This document shows positions 50,338 to 60,129 of a stretch of 64,000 nucleotides of DNA, piece by piece. The DNA is from IDS-8 sp040902105 (GTDB taxonomy: Bacteria; Pseudomonadota; Gammaproteobacteria; Steroidobacterales; Woeseiaceae): the NCBI GenBank assembly GCA_040902105.1, contig JBBDXW010000033.1, positions 62,001-126,000 on the forward strand, given 5' to 3'. Position 1 is the first letter of the stretch; each line of letters begins with the position of its first letter. The position numbers and the translations under genes are program-made. Under the pieces are notes generated by a model. The model was not told the DNA's origin. It worked only from the letters and a program-made list of their open reading frames with translations, and searched no databases.

Positions 50338-50661
50338 ATGACATTTGTCGTTACAGAGGCCTGTATCAAGTGCAAACTCACGGATTGCGTCGAGGTTTGT
50401 CCGGTCGACTGCTTTCGTGAAGGCCCCAACATGCTGGTCATCGACCCCGACGAATGCATCGATTGCACGTTGTGCGAGCCCGAATGCCCGGTCGAAGCGA
50501 TTTTCTCGGAAGACGAAGTGCCGGAAGGCCAGCGTCATTTTCTGAAGCTGAACGAAGAGCTGTCGCGCGAATGGCCCGTCATATCCGAAATGAAGGACCC
50601 GCCCGAGGACGCCGACGAATGGCGTGAGGTCAAGGACAAGCTCGAATATCTCGAGCGCTGA
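50338..50661 (+). CDS. fdxA: Ferredoxin FdxA (7Fe type)
   Basis: 107 residues. Two cluster motifs, ACIKCKLTDCVEVCPVDCF and CIDCTLCEPECPVEAIF, bind a 3Fe-4S and a 4Fe-4S cluster. The C-terminal helix (SREWPVISEMKDPPEDADEW) is typical of FdxA. It carries electrons at low potential. AAAGGAAA precedes ATG 50338. Divergent from the beta-oxidation gene. Confidence 0.96.
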   Translation: MTFVVTEACIKCKLTDCVEVCPVDCFREGPNMLVIDPDECIDCTLCEPECPVEAIFSEDEVPEGQRHFLKLNEELSREWPVISEMKDPPEDADEWREVKDKLEYLER

Positions 50662-50929
50662 TCAGGGCGCTCGCCCCGCGTCGATTCCTCGCCGCGGCTG
50701 AATATGTCAAAAGGCCGGATCGCCGCGGCCGCCGCAGTTTGTCATAACCGCAGCACGAACTTCTCAAAACCGCTGCCAGGTCGACCGCCCGTCACGGCAA
50801 ACCCGCCGCTCGTCGGAAGGTATCGCACTGTTTGGGTGATCTGCGATTCCACTCACGGCTGCCCCGATTCCGCATCGGCACAATGCATCCTCGTTCAAAC
50901 CTGCAAACGAACGGAACGAGGAACCCGGT

Positions 50930-51418
50930 GTGGACAATCGCGAAAAAATAAAGGGATTTACGCTTTTGGAACTGATGTTCACGATTGCCGTGGCCGCGAT
51001 TGTTCTTTCTTTCGGCGTGCCCGGCTTCCTGAGTTTCATTGCCAACAACCGCGCAGTCACGGACACCAACGACCTTGTGACGGCCCTGAACCTCGGACGC
51101 AGCGAAGCGACGCGGCGGGGTTCGGCCGTTCTGCTCTGCAGTTCATCGGACGGCGCAAGTTGCAGCGGCAGCAACGACTGGAGCAGCGGCTGGGTGGTGC
51201 GCTCGGCTGGTGGAGAACTGCTGCGCAGCTGGCCCGAACGAAGCGCCGGCGCCGGGGTCCTCACGGCCACCGTTTCGCAGCTACAGTTTCAGGCGCGCGG
51301 TTCGGTGGCCGCCGGTGCCGTGCTGCAGGTGCGCTTGCCTGACTGCAGCGGCAACCAGGGGCGCGACGTTTCGGTCAACGCCGCCGGCCGGATTTCCGTC
51401 AGCAGGGTGGGCTGCTGA
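50930..51418 (+). CDS. fimT: Type IV minor pilin FimT/FimU (GspH-like)
   Basis: 162 residues from GTG 50930. The prepilin signal KG-FTLLELMFTIAVAAIVLS has the cleavage Gly, Phe+1 and Glu+5. The globular part with two cysteine pairs matches GspH/FimT (LGRSEATRRGSAVLLCSS, ISVSRVGC). It is a minor pilin thought to prime pilus assembly or bind DNA. First gene of the fimT-pilV-pilW-pilX-pilY1-pilE cluster; pilV begins two bases after its stop. Confidence 0.93.
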   Translation: MDNREKIKGFTLLELMFTIAVAAIVLSFGVPGFLSFIANNRAVTDTNDLVTALNLGRSEATRRGSAVLLCSSSDGASCSGSNDWSSGWVVRSAGGELLRSWPERSAGAGVLTATVSQLQFQARGSVAAGAVLQVRLPDCSGNQGRDVSVNAAGRISVSRVGC

Positions 51419-51419
51419 A

Positions 51420-51890
51420 ATGGTCACGGTAACCGGTAAACGCCCCCTGCACACAGCGTATCCGCGCAGCCGCGGGCTGACCCTGGTCGAAATCCTGATT
51501 GCCCTTTTGATCCTGTCCATCGGGCTGCTGGGTCTCGCGGGGCTGCAGACGATGTCGCTCAAGTTCAACACCAGCGCCTATTACCGGACACAGGCAACCG
51601 CGCTCGCGTACGACTTCGCCGACCGCTTGCGCGCCAACCGTCAGGCTGCATTGGGCGACCTGTACAACGTCAGTTTCGAGTCTCCGCCACCGGCTTGCGG
51701 AGCGGCGGCCCTGGTCGGCAGCGTGCCGGAACAGGACATCGCTGCCTGGCGCGCGACGCTGGCTTGCCGAATACCGCAAAGCACCGGAGAGGTGGTCCGT
51801 AACGGCAACGAATTCACCCTTACCGTCCGCTGGGACGACAGCCAGGGCGAACAGGCTCCGATGGAATTCGAGTTCACGACCGCGCTATGA
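51420..51890 (+). CDS. pilV: Type IV minor pilin PilV
   Basis: 156 residues. Prepilin signal RG-LTLVEILIALLILSIGLLGLAGLQT with Glu+5. The domain after it is PilV-like (NTSAYYRTQATALAYDFADRLRANRQAA). Part of the tip complex with PilW, PilX and PilY1. It overlaps pilW by four bases (ATGA), so the genes are translated together. Confidence 0.93.
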   Translation: MVTVTGKRPLHTAYPRSRGLTLVEILIALLILSIGLLGLAGLQTMSLKFNTSAYYRTQATALAYDFADRLRANRQAALGDLYNVSFESPPPACGAAALVGSVPEQDIAAWRATLACRIPQSTGEVVRNGNEFTLTVRWDDSQGEQAPMEFEFTTAL

Positions 51891-52987
51891 ACAACATGCC
51901 TACAAACTCAAAAATGCGACGCAGCCAGTGTGGTGTCACGCTGGTGGAATTGATGATTTCGCTGCTGCTCGGCTTGCTGCTGACGGCAGGCATCATCCAG
52001 GTATTCGCCGGCAATCGTGTCACCTATGCGTTCAACGAGGGACTCTCCCGCATACAGGAGAACGCCCGATTTGCGCTGGATCACATCGCCTACAACGCCC
52101 GCATGGCGGGCTACAGCGGCTGCCTGTCGGACGTTGCGATCCACAATAACCTGGATGCACCGAACGCCTTCCGCGACGATCTCGAGAACGGCATTCAGGG
52201 CCACAATGCCGACAGCACGGGCTCAAACCAGACCTTTGTTGCGGGTACTACCGCAGCGGCCTGGACTCCCGCGTTGCCGGCGGAACTGAACAACCTGGTG
52301 GCGCCCGGCAGCGATGTATTGATCGTGCGCGGCGTTGCGGGGGCAGGCAATTCGCTGGTATCGCCGTTCACGAATGCGGCGCAATTGTTCGTCGCCGAAC
52401 CTCACGATTTCTTGGAAGGCGAGATTCTGGTGGTCACGGACTGCCAGAAGGCTTCGATCTTTCAACTGACGGACGTAACGGGCACCGGATTCGGTGTCAA
52501 CCTCGTGCACAGCAACGCCGGCAGCTTCATCCCCGGCAACAGCGGGCCCAACTGGGACGCCGAGCAGGACTACGGCCTCGGTGCGGAAGTCGCACGCATG
52601 CAGACTCATGCGTTCTATGTCGGCAACGGTGCCGACAACAGGCCGGCGTTGTTCCAGCTCCGGCTGCAGCGACAGAGCGGTACGGCGAGCGGCTTCGTTC
52701 CGGAGGAACTGGTCGCCGGCATCGATAGCATGCAAGTCCGTTACGGTCTCGACACCGACAACAACGACGCGATCGATAGCTGGGTAACCGCCGACGCGCT
52801 CCTCGACTGGACTACGGCCGTGAGCGTCGAACTTACTTTACTCGCGCGCTCGGCGGACGAGTACGGTGCGGAAACCGATACCGCCGTCTACAACCTGGGC
52901 GGCACCACACAGTTCAATCCGGTGGACGACCGTCGGCTTCGGCAGGTTTTTTCCACCACCATCGGCGTGCGCAATCGCCTTCCCTGA
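51887..52987 (+). CDS. pilW: Type IV minor pilin PilW
   Basis: 366 residues. Prepilin signal CG-VTLVELMISLLLGLLLTAGIIQVF. Then RIQENARFALDHIAYNARMAGYSGC, the hallmark of PilW. The C-terminal half has the SADEYGAETDTAVYNLGG segment. It forms the pilus tip with PilV, PilX and PilY1. Start ATG 51887 overlaps pilV. Confidence 0.93.
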   Translation: MNNMPTNSKMRRSQCGVTLVELMISLLLGLLLTAGIIQVFAGNRVTYAFNEGLSRIQENARFALDHIAYNARMAGYSGCLSDVAIHNNLDAPNAFRDDLENGIQGHNADSTGSNQTFVAGTTAAAWTPALPAELNNLVAPGSDVLIVRGVAGAGNSLVSPFTNAAQLFVAEPHDFLEGEILVVTDCQKASIFQLTDVTGTGFGVNLVHSNAGSFIPGNSGPNWDAEQDYGLGAEVARMQTHAFYVGNGADNRPALFQLRLQRQSGTASGFVPEELVAGIDSMQVRYGLDTDNNDAIDSWVTADALLDWTTAVSVELTLLARSADEYGAETDTAVYNLGGTTQFNPVDDRRLRQVFSTTIGVRNRLP

Positions 52988-53021
52988 ACGGGACCGGGCG
53001 AACGGAACGGAGCAAAAAAGC

Positions 53022-53558
53022 ATGCAGTGCCAATATCTTCCCCGCGGCCGTCAGAACGGCGCCGCTTTGATTCTCGCGCTCATTTTCCTGCTGCTGATGA
53101 CTCTGCTCAGCACGTCCTCGATGCGCACCTCCACCATGCAGGAGCGCATGGCCGGCAATACGCGCGACTGGAACCTGGGCTTCCAGGGCGCAGAGGCAGC
53201 GTTAAGGGCCGCCGAGGAGTTTCTGCTGGATACCGCGGTATTGCCGGAATTCGACGACGTCGACGGCTACTACCAGGTCAATTCGACAGATCGGCCGGTG
53301 TGGATCGGTGACACGACGTCCGCCGGGAATGGCTACGTGAGCTACCCGGCCGACCTGCCGGGCAGCGCGGAACGGCCGAGGTATTTCATCGAGAAACTGA
53401 GTTCGATACGGCCGGCCGGTGCGAGCACGGAAACCGGGACGCCGGTGGAAGAGATCTTTTATTTCCGCGTTACGGCGATTGGCTACGGCGGCGCGGTGGA
53501 CTCCGCCGACAACCCGCTTACCGCCGTCGTATTAAGCAGCGTTTATCGTAGTCGTTGA
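53022..53558 (+). CDS. pilX: Type IV minor pilin PilX
   Basis: 178 residues from ATG 53022. Signal QNG-AALILALIFLLLMTLLSTSS. The conserved PilX segment TSTMQERMAGNTRDWNLGFQGAEAALRAAEEFL is present. The +5 residue is Leu rather than Glu, as is usual for PilX. It joins the tip complex. The frame upstream overlapping pilW is an artefact. Confidence 0.93.
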   Translation: MQCQYLPRGRQNGAALILALIFLLLMTLLSTSSMRTSTMQERMAGNTRDWNLGFQGAEAALRAAEEFLLDTAVLPEFDDVDGYYQVNSTDRPVWIGDTTSAGNGYVSYPADLPGSAERPRYFIEKLSSIRPAGASTETGTPVEEIFYFRVTAIGYGGAVDSADNPLTAVVLSSVYRSR

Positions 53559-53608
53559 AGCAGTCGTTGAGTGGAGCCGTCAAGGGCAGTCACTAAGGAA
53601 GGATGACG

Positions 53609-56600
53609 ATGAAAACCGAATTGTTGCGCGTTGCCGTTACGGCAAGCGCCTCACGCAAGCTGAGCCACGTACTTGCGGCGGCCACCCTGGTAATTCTCGG
53701 GAGCAGCCCCGCCTACGCCGAGGTCGCACAGTCGCCGCTCTATCTCGGCGGCGGCAACGTGCCCGGCAACCTGACCCTCGTACCCTCGGTGGAGTGGCCG
53801 ACGATCAACAGCGTCGCCAACCTCGGCAACTACGACAGCGGCCGAACCTACCTCGGCTATTTCGACCCCAACAAGTGCTACCTCTATCAATACAGCAGCA
53901 CGGAGTCCGAGCGGCATTTCTATCCGGTCGGCGTTGCCGTCAACCGGCTGTGCTCCAACCAGTGGAGCGGCAACTTCATGAACTGGGCGGCAACCCAGAC
54001 CATCGACCCGTTTCGCTGGGTGCTGACCGGCGGCTACCGCGTCAAGGACGCAGTTGGCGAAACCTGGCTGGAAAAAGCGCGTCACACCGGGCAGGGCGGA
54101 ACGACCGTCTATCCCAACCGCCGACTCCCGGGCAGCGGCGACCAGCTGTCGCTGGTAGGGGGCGCGACGCCGCTCACCGCAAACTGGATACGCATGCGCA
54201 TCCAGGGCCTGGGAAACAAAATGCGCTTCCGGCTGGCAGACGACGATGTCGACGAAAACGTCACAGCGTACAATCCCGCCCAGCCGCTGCTGCTCGATCG
54301 GGCCTACGAGGTCAGCATCCGCGTCAAGGTGTGTGTGCCTGGCCTGCTCGAGGCGAACTGCCGCACGTATTCCGGCGGCTACAAACCGGAAGGACTCATT
54401 CAGCAATACGCGGACGAGCTGCGCATCGGCGTGTTCGGCTATCTCAACGATCCCGATCAGTTGCGCGATGGCGGCGTGCTGCGCGCACGGCAGAAGTTCG
54501 TCGGCCAGACCATGATCGTGCCGGGCGAAGGTGAAACGGCCAACACGAACGCCGAATGGGATGCGAACACCGGCGTGCTGCTGCGTAATCCGGACCCTGC
54601 CGATGCATCGGACACTGCCGGGGCGCTGGGTATCAGCATTCTGGACAGCGGTGCGCTCAACTACCTGAACAAGTTCGGGCAGATGACCAATGCACTGCAC
54701 AAGAGCAAGGACCCGGTCAGCGAGCTGTATTACACAGCCCTGCGCTACCTCAAGAATCAGGGCAACGTCGCGCAATACACCGACATACCCGGTGCAACCG
54801 GTGCCAACGCCGCACAGGCTGCAGACGGCTTCCCGGTCATCACCGACTGGGACGACCCGATTCAGTATGCCTGCCAGACCAACGTCATCCTGGGAATAGG
54901 CGACGTCAACACTCACCGCGACAAAAACCTCCCGGGCAGCAGCGCGAATTTCGAGGAACCGTCGAAGCCCGCGTCCGTCTCCGGTGACAGCACCGTTAAC
55001 GTGGTGACTGCCACTGCCGAGGTCGCGAGCTTCGAAGGCATCAGCATCAACACGCCGTTCAGCGGTCGTGAGAACTCGGCGTACATCGCCGGACTGGCCT
55101 GGGACGCCCACACCCGCGACCTCCGGCCCGACGACCTTCCGGGCACCCAGACGGTCTCGACGCACTGGGTCGACGTGCTGGAAGCGGAAACTCTGGAACC
55201 GGCAGCGCAGAACCAGTATTACCTGGCGACCAAGTATGGCGGCTTCCGCGTCCCTGAGGATTTCGATCCCGACGCGCATACCGGAGCGTTGCCGCTCGAC
55301 TGGTGGCACAGCAACGGCGAGACGTTGGTATCGTTCGGTGTGAACGCCAACCCGGCCGGCGACAGTTATCCCCGCCCGGACAACTACTACCTGGCCGGCG
55401 AAGCCACCGACATGGTGGAAAGCCTGACCACGGCTTTCGCCAGAATCTCGGCGGAAGTCAGGAGCTCGGCTTCTTCGGTCGCTGCGAACTCCACGCGGCT
55501 CGGCTCCGACACGGCCGTGTTCCAGGCAGCCTTCGACAGCACCAACTGGAGCGGCGACCTGCAGGCATTCCGTATCAATACCGACGGCACCATCAGCGCC
55601 ACGGAGTCCTGGGGAGCCGCGGACCGGCTGGACCTGCTGACCGATTTCAACATCGCCAGCCGCAAAGTATTTACCGTGACGCCGCCCGTGAGTGCCGGTG
55701 GTGGATCCCTGGTATCCGGCACGGGTGCCGACTTCCTCTGGACCGATCTTGCCGGCACGCAACAGGACGCGCTGCGTCAGACACCGGGTGCCGGGCCGCT
55801 GGTCAGCGTGACCGAGGGGCAGGACCGGCTCGCTTACCTGCGCGGCGTGCGCGCGCTCGAGCAACCCGATGGATCGTTCCGCACGCGCGGCAGTCGCCTG
55901 GGCGACATCGTGAATTCCGATCCGCAGTTCGTGCACAAGCAGGATTTCGGTTACGCGCTGCTTGACCAGTCGGAAGCATTCTCCGGCATGAACCTGGGTG
56001 CGGCGTATCAGACTTTCCGCCAGTCTGGGAGCTATCAGAGCCGCCCGCCGATGGTTGTGGTGGCGGCCAACGACGGCATGTTGCATGGCTTCAACGCCGG
56101 ACTTGACGGCAGCGGAGGCGAAGAGTTATTCGCGTTCGTGCCCAACGCAGCCTTCGAAAATCTTTATGAACTTACGCTGCCCGACTATGCGCACCGCTTC
56201 TACGTTGACGGAAGCCCGCGGATCGCCGACGCATGGGTCGGCAGCAGCTGGCGCACCATCGCGGTCGGTGTGACCGGCGCAGGCGGGCGCAGCGTGTTTG
56301 CGCTGGATATCACGAACCCGGCGAGCATGAGCAAGTCCAGCGTGATGTGGGAGTTCAATCACCCGTCGCTGGGTTACACCATCGGGCAGCCGGCAGTCGC
56401 GCCATTGCCGAACGGCGAGTTCGGCGTGGTGGTCACGAGCGGCTACGACACCGGGGAGGATGACGGCGTCATCTGGATACTGGATCCGGCGGACGGCAGC
56501 ATTATTCACTCCATTACCCTGCCGGACAGCGGCGAGCTCGGCCCGCCGCTGGTCGTCGATCTGAACAGCGACCGCGTTTCGGACCGGATCTATGTCGGCG

Positions 56601-57457
56601 ACACCGACGGCAATCTCTGGCGCCTGGATCTCGTTGGGGCCACTGTCAGCAACTGGCAGGCGCCGAGCGGGCTGCGTTCCGGCAGTACACCGGTGCCCCT
56701 CTACGTCGCGCGCGACGATGACGGGTTGCGGCAGGCTATAACGGCACCGCTTTCTTCGGCATTCAACGACAAGGGCCTGCACACGCTGTTTTTCGGCACG
56801 GGCAGCTTCTACCGCATCGATGACAACGTGGTGCCGGACGACCCGAGCGTAGATACGTTCTACGGCATTATCGATCGGGGCGAGCCGATCACCGCCCGCA
56901 GCGAACTGCTGGAGCAGGAGATCCTGGCCGAGGTGACCGTGTCGGGCACGAGAGTCCGCGGCGTCACCGCAAACGAAATACAGTCGGGTGACAGCGGCTG
57001 GTACCTCGACCTCGAGTGGTCCGGCAGTTACGGGGGCCCGGGCCCGGCCGGGGAGCGCGTCGTTTCACGGGCTGCGGTGCGCGGCGATCGCGTGATCTTC
57101 GCCACACTCATCCCCAATCCCGATCCCTGCGCTTTCGGCGGCGACAGTTGGGTCATGGAACTCAATACCTTCGACGGCGGCCGCCTGGAGTACGCGGTGT
57201 TCGATCTGAATAACGATGCAGAATTCGATGACGATGACTGGATCACGATCACCGACGAAAACGGCAATGAGATTCGCATCCCGCCGTCGGCCATCGCGCC
57301 TGACATCAATATCATCAAGACGCCGGCCATTATCTCGGGCTTTGGTGAGAACCAGGACGAAGTCAAGGTCATGAGCGGCTCGTCCGGACAGTTGATTCGA
57401 ATTACGGAAAAGGGCGGCGTCGGTATCGGCCGGCAGTCCTGGCGGCAATTGAGGTAG
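53609..57457 (+). CDS. pilY1: Type IV pilus tip adhesin PilY1
   Basis: 1282 residues. Signal peptide (LAAATLVILGSSPAYA). The N-terminal half is a large variable domain. The C-terminal half is the PilY1 beta-propeller: MVVVAANDGMLHGFNAG, YVDGSPRIADAWV, GAGGRSVFALDITNP and the calcium-binding loop DLNSDRVSDRIYVGDTDGN. It is needed for pilus extension and surface sensing. GGAAGG sits six bases before ATG 53609; the ATG at 53603 is too close to it. Confidence 0.94.
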   Translation: MKTELLRVAVTASASRKLSHVLAAATLVILGSSPAYAEVAQSPLYLGGGNVPGNLTLVPSVEWPTINSVANLGNYDSGRTYLGYFDPNKCYLYQYSSTESERHFYPVGVAVNRLCSNQWSGNFMNWAATQTIDPFRWVLTGGYRVKDAVGETWLEKARHTGQGGTTVYPNRRLPGSGDQLSLVGGATPLTANWIRMRIQGLGNKMRFRLADDDVDENVTAYNPAQPLLLDRAYEVSIRVKVCVPGLLEANCRTYSGGYKPEGLIQQYADELRIGVFGYLNDPDQLRDGGVLRARQKFVGQTMIVPGEGETANTNAEWDANTGVLLRNPDPADASDTAGALGISILDSGALNYLNKFGQMTNALHKSKDPVSELYYTALRYLKNQGNVAQYTDIPGATGANAAQAADGFPVITDWDDPIQYACQTNVILGIGDVNTHRDKNLPGSSANFEEPSKPASVSGDSTVNVVTATAEVASFEGISINTPFSGRENSAYIAGLAWDAHTRDLRPDDLPGTQTVSTHWVDVLEAETLEPAAQNQYYLATKYGGFRVPEDFDPDAHTGALPLDWWHSNGETLVSFGVNANPAGDSYPRPDNYYLAGEATDMVESLTTAFARISAEVRSSASSVAANSTRLGSDTAVFQAAFDSTNWSGDLQAFRINTDGTISATESWGAADRLDLLTDFNIASRKVFTVTPPVSAGGGSLVSGTGADFLWTDLAGTQQDALRQTPGAGPLVSVTEGQDRLAYLRGVRALEQPDGSFRTRGSRLGDIVNSDPQFVHKQDFGYALLDQSEAFSGMNLGAAYQTFRQSGSYQSRPPMVVVAANDGMLHGFNAGLDGSGGEELFAFVPNAAFENLYELTLPDYAHRFYVDGSPRIADAWVGSSWRTIAVGVTGAGGRSVFALDITNPASMSKSSVMWEFNHPSLGYTIGQPAVAPLPNGEFGVVVTSGYDTGEDDGVIWILDPADGSIIHSITLPDSGELGPPLVVDLNSDRVSDRIYVGDTDGNLWRLDLVGATVSNWQAPSGLRSGSTPVPLYVARDDDGLRQAITAPLSSAFNDKGLHTLFFGTGSFYRIDDNVVPDDPSVDTFYGIIDRGEPITARSELLEQEILAEVTVSGTRVRGVTANEIQSGDSGWYLDLEWSGSYGGPGPAGERVVSRAAVRGDRVIFATLIPNPDPCAFGGDSWVMELNTFDGGRLEYAVFDLNNDAEFDDDDWITITDENGNEIRIPPSAIAPDINIIKTPAIISGFGENQDEVKVMSGSSGQLIRITEKGGVGIGRQSWRQLR

Positions 57458-57462
57458 GTGTT

Positions 57463-57900
57463 ATGAAGACCTTATCCCGAAAAATGCAGGCCGATTGTGC
57501 GCGCGGCCGGATGCGCGGCATGACACTGATCGAACTGATGGTCGTAGTGGTAATCATCGGCATCCTCGCGTCGATTGCGTACCCGTCGTACCAGGAGCAG
57601 GTGCGCAAGACACGCCGCGCGGACGGCAAGGCGATGCTCATGGAAACGGCGCAACAGCTCGAACGTTGCTACACCCGCTTCGCCGCCTATGACGATGCAG
57701 GATGCGGCGTGGTGCTGCCGGTGGATTCGGCGGAGGGCTTTTACGTCGTGTCCGGAGCGCCGGGCGCTGCAGCCTTTACTCTCGATGCGACCCCGCAGGG
57801 CGATCAGGCGAACGATGCCAAATGCGGCGTGCTGAGGTTCACGAGCACCGGCCTGCAGGGATCGCTGGGCGCGGATGCCGACGCGAACGATTGCTGGTAA
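57463..57900 (+). CDS. pilE: Type IV pilin PilE
   Basis: 145 residues. Prepilin peptidase site MRG-MTLIELMVVVVIIGILASIAYPSY with Glu+5. The rest is a short pilin fold with C-terminal cysteines (ERCYTRF, AKCGVLRF, ANDCW). It closes the tip/minor-pilin cluster, five bases after pilY1, where PilE is a minor pilin in Pseudomonas and Xanthomonas. Confidence 0.94.
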   Translation: MKTLSRKMQADCARGRMRGMTLIELMVVVVIIGILASIAYPSYQEQVRKTRRADGKAMLMETAQQLERCYTRFAAYDDAGCGVVLPVDSAEGFYVVSGAPGAAAFTLDATPQGDQANDAKCGVLRFTSTGLQGSLGADADANDCW

Positions 57901-57906
57901 CGCCGT

Positions 57907-57972
57907 GCAGGAGCCCGCCATTGCGGGCGACCTTTGCAGCACGATCGGCGAAAGCGGGTCGCCCGCAATGGC
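57907..57972. repeat. Paired inverted REP-like element F
   Basis: GCAGGAGCCCGCCATTGCGGG at 57907 and its inverse ending in GCTCCTAC at 57972, with a 16-base spacer if one takes the whole 25-base arms. Same outward arrangement as element C. It separates the converging pilE and phoX genes. Confidence 0.92.
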
Positions 57973-57984
57973 GGGCTCCTACGG

Positions 57985-59847
57985 TCAGGATCCGATGACG
58001 CCGCCGCCTTTTCGTGAAATAACGATGGTCGCGTCGCGCGGCACGGTCATGCCGTCGGGCGGGGCTGGGAAATTCGTGACCGCGGGATCGCCGTTCCCGG
58101 GATGCTGCACGTTGACGAACATCGTGCGGCGATCCGGCGTCACGGTGATGCCGGTGATCTCACAGTCCGTCACGCCGGTGAAAAGGCGTCTCACGTCGCC
58201 CGTCGCCGGATCCGCCACCAGCATCTGATTGTTGAGGCCGTCCTGCTGCCCACCGTCCGTCTGGATGAACAGACGGCCGTCCGGGTCTGCCCAAAGGCCA
58301 TCGGGATCGCTGAAGCTGCCTTCCGTGCCGTGCGTGTCCTCTGCAATCAGGTAGATATCCCAGGTGAAGGTGGTGCCGACGTGCTGGTCGGCGTCCCGCC
58401 AGCGAATGATATGGCCGTCGGCGTTGGGCGCTAATGGATTGGCTGCGTCCGCCGTTGTACGCGCGCTGTTGTTGGTCAGCGTGCAGTAGAGGTCGCCGTT
58501 AGGCGCTGTCGCAATCCATTCGGGCCGATCCATCGGCGTGGCACCGACAATGTCGGCGGCTGTACGCACGTTGACCAGCAATTCACCGGAATCGAGGAAG
58601 GCAGATGCGACATCGGAAATGTTCATACTCAGTTCCAGCCACTCGCCGCTGCCGTCATCGTTAAACCGTGCGACGTACAACGTCCCGTGATCCAGTGGAC
58701 TTTCGCCGCGGGCCCGCATGGCTTTCCAGTTGTCGGCAGAAACAAATTTGTAGATATATTCGAAGTTCTCGTCGTCGCCCAGGTAGACAACCACCCGGCC
58801 ACCGCGGCCGACCGTGACCGTCGCGCCCTCGTGCTTGCTGCGACCCAGCGCGGTGCGCTTGACCGGAACCTGCGTTGGATTCATCGGGTCGATCTCGACC
58901 ACCCAGCCGAAGCGGTTCTCCTCGTTGGCGTATTCCGGGTCGGAGAGGTCGAAGCGTCTGTCGAACCTGTGCCAGCCATAGCCGCCACCGTCAATGCCGA
59001 ATCCGTAACGCTGTTGGGATAGTGTCGGCGTCCAGGTATTGATGAGGTTGCTGGCCCCAAAGTAGTCGTCGAAGTTCTCTTCGCAAGTCAGGTAAGTTCC
59101 CCAGGGGGTTACGCCGTGCGCGCAATTGTTGATTGTGCCCAGCGGAATATTGCCGTTGATGGTTTGCAGCAGCGCGTGACCGGCGGCAGGACCGCTGAAA
59201 GTCACCGGCGTGTTGCCGTGGATACGGCGGCTGTAACTGCTTTTCACCGTTTGCCATTTGCTTCCGTTTTTTTTGAGTTCCACGATCGTGACACCGTGCG
59301 CATGTTGCGATACGCGTACATCGGCGAGACTCTCCGGTTCGGCTTTGCCGAGGATATGGAAATTGGTGCCGAACTCGTTGTTTACCGCGAGCAGACCGTG
59401 TTTGTTGCTGTCAAAGCGCCGGCCGGCAGAATCCTTTTTGTGAAAGGGAAAGAACCACATGCCGTCGTGGCCTATGCCAATCTGTTCGGCCTGCGCGGCA
59501 GCCGTGGGCGGCCATTCGAACGTCGGTCCGCCGGGTTGCAGCGGGTCGCCCCATGGAATCAAGACGTCCCACTCGTAGTTTGCTGAAATGGCTGGCCATG
59601 GACCGCTGCCTCCGGCGATGTCGACGGGGGCGAAGTCAATGAGCGATCTGCGTTTTGCACGATTCGCGGACCAGGCTGCGGGACCCGCCGGATTGTTCTT
59701 CGCGAGTGCCATGCCACCGGCGAAAAACGCGCTCGTTGCGGTGGCAAGGCCGCCGATCAGCACCGCACGGCGCGATTTGCGCGCTTGCAGAATTTCGGGG
59801 AACGAACGATTGCGGGAACGATTGCTGGTGCCGTCGTCGTAAGCCAT
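57985..59847 (-). CDS. PhoX family alkaline phosphatase-like protein
   Basis: 620 residues from ATG 59847 with AAGGAG upstream. A twin-arginine signal (KSRRAVLIGGLATATSAFFAGG) exports the folded protein. The beta-propeller of PhoX (DUF839) follows, with NCAHGVTPWGTYLTCEENFDDYFG, then GRSKHEGATV, DRPEWIATAPNGDLYCTLTN and DPDGLWADPDGRLFIQTDG. PhoX is a calcium/iron phosphatase that frees phosphate from organic phosphoesters. No Pho box was found upstream. Confidence 0.92.
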   Translation of the reverse strand: MAYDDGTSNRSRNRSFPEILQARKSRRAVLIGGLATATSAFFAGGMALAKNNPAGPAAWSANRAKRRSLIDFAPVDIAGGSGPWPAISANYEWDVLIPWGDPLQPGGPTFEWPPTAAAQAEQIGIGHDGMWFFPFHKKDSAGRRFDSNKHGLLAVNNEFGTNFHILGKAEPESLADVRVSQHAHGVTIVELKKNGSKWQTVKSSYSRRIHGNTPVTFSGPAAGHALLQTINGNIPLGTINNCAHGVTPWGTYLTCEENFDDYFGASNLINTWTPTLSQQRYGFGIDGGGYGWHRFDRRFDLSDPEYANEENRFGWVVEIDPMNPTQVPVKRTALGRSKHEGATVTVGRGGRVVVYLGDDENFEYIYKFVSADNWKAMRARGESPLDHGTLYVARFNDDGSGEWLELSMNISDVASAFLDSGELLVNVRTAADIVGATPMDRPEWIATAPNGDLYCTLTNNSARTTADAANPLAPNADGHIIRWRDADQHVGTTFTWDIYLIAEDTHGTEGSFSDPDGLWADPDGRLFIQTDGGQQDGLNNQMLVADPATGDVRRLFTGVTDCEITGITVTPDRRTMFVNVQHPGNGDPAVTNFPAPPDGMTVPRDATIVISRKGGGVIGS

Positions 59848-60036
59848 GATGATCTCCTTAAAACGGATGCCGAACGGTTGTTTGCGCGGAATCAAGATAG
59901 CGGCCGGATATTGAAAACCCGTGACCGGCTCGTATTCAGGTAGTGAACGTTACGTTCGGGAAATGTGAACAATGCGGGTTTCGGACAGCGGCACCGGCGT
60001 CGCCGCTCTGTCGCGGCGATTGGACCATGCGGCGGC

Positions 60037-60122
60037 CAGGGAGCCTCTGCGCAAGGCGTAATTCGTTCGTCTCTGGCGGCGTCAAAAGTAACCTTCGCCC
60101 GAGCTTGTGCAGAGGCTCCCTG
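60037..60122. repeat. 86-bp inverted-repeat element
   Basis: 60037-60056 (CAGGGAGCCTCTGCGCAAGG) and 60103-60122 are inverted copies with two differences. The right end lies beside the stop of the methyltransferase gene. Possibly a short MITE or the footprint of a lost insertion sequence. Confidence 0.75.
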
Positions 60123-60129
60123 CGCGTTT

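Noticed and set aside
53651..56086. An 811-codon open frame on the minus strand
   Set aside because: It is the antisense shadow of pilY1, whose codon usage leaves the opposite frame open. The translated sequence has low-complexity Arg/Val-rich composition and no domain.
50930..57900. Type II secretion pseudopilin cluster
   Set aside because: PilY1, PilW and PilX are specific to type IV pili, and no gspC, D, E or L genes occur here.
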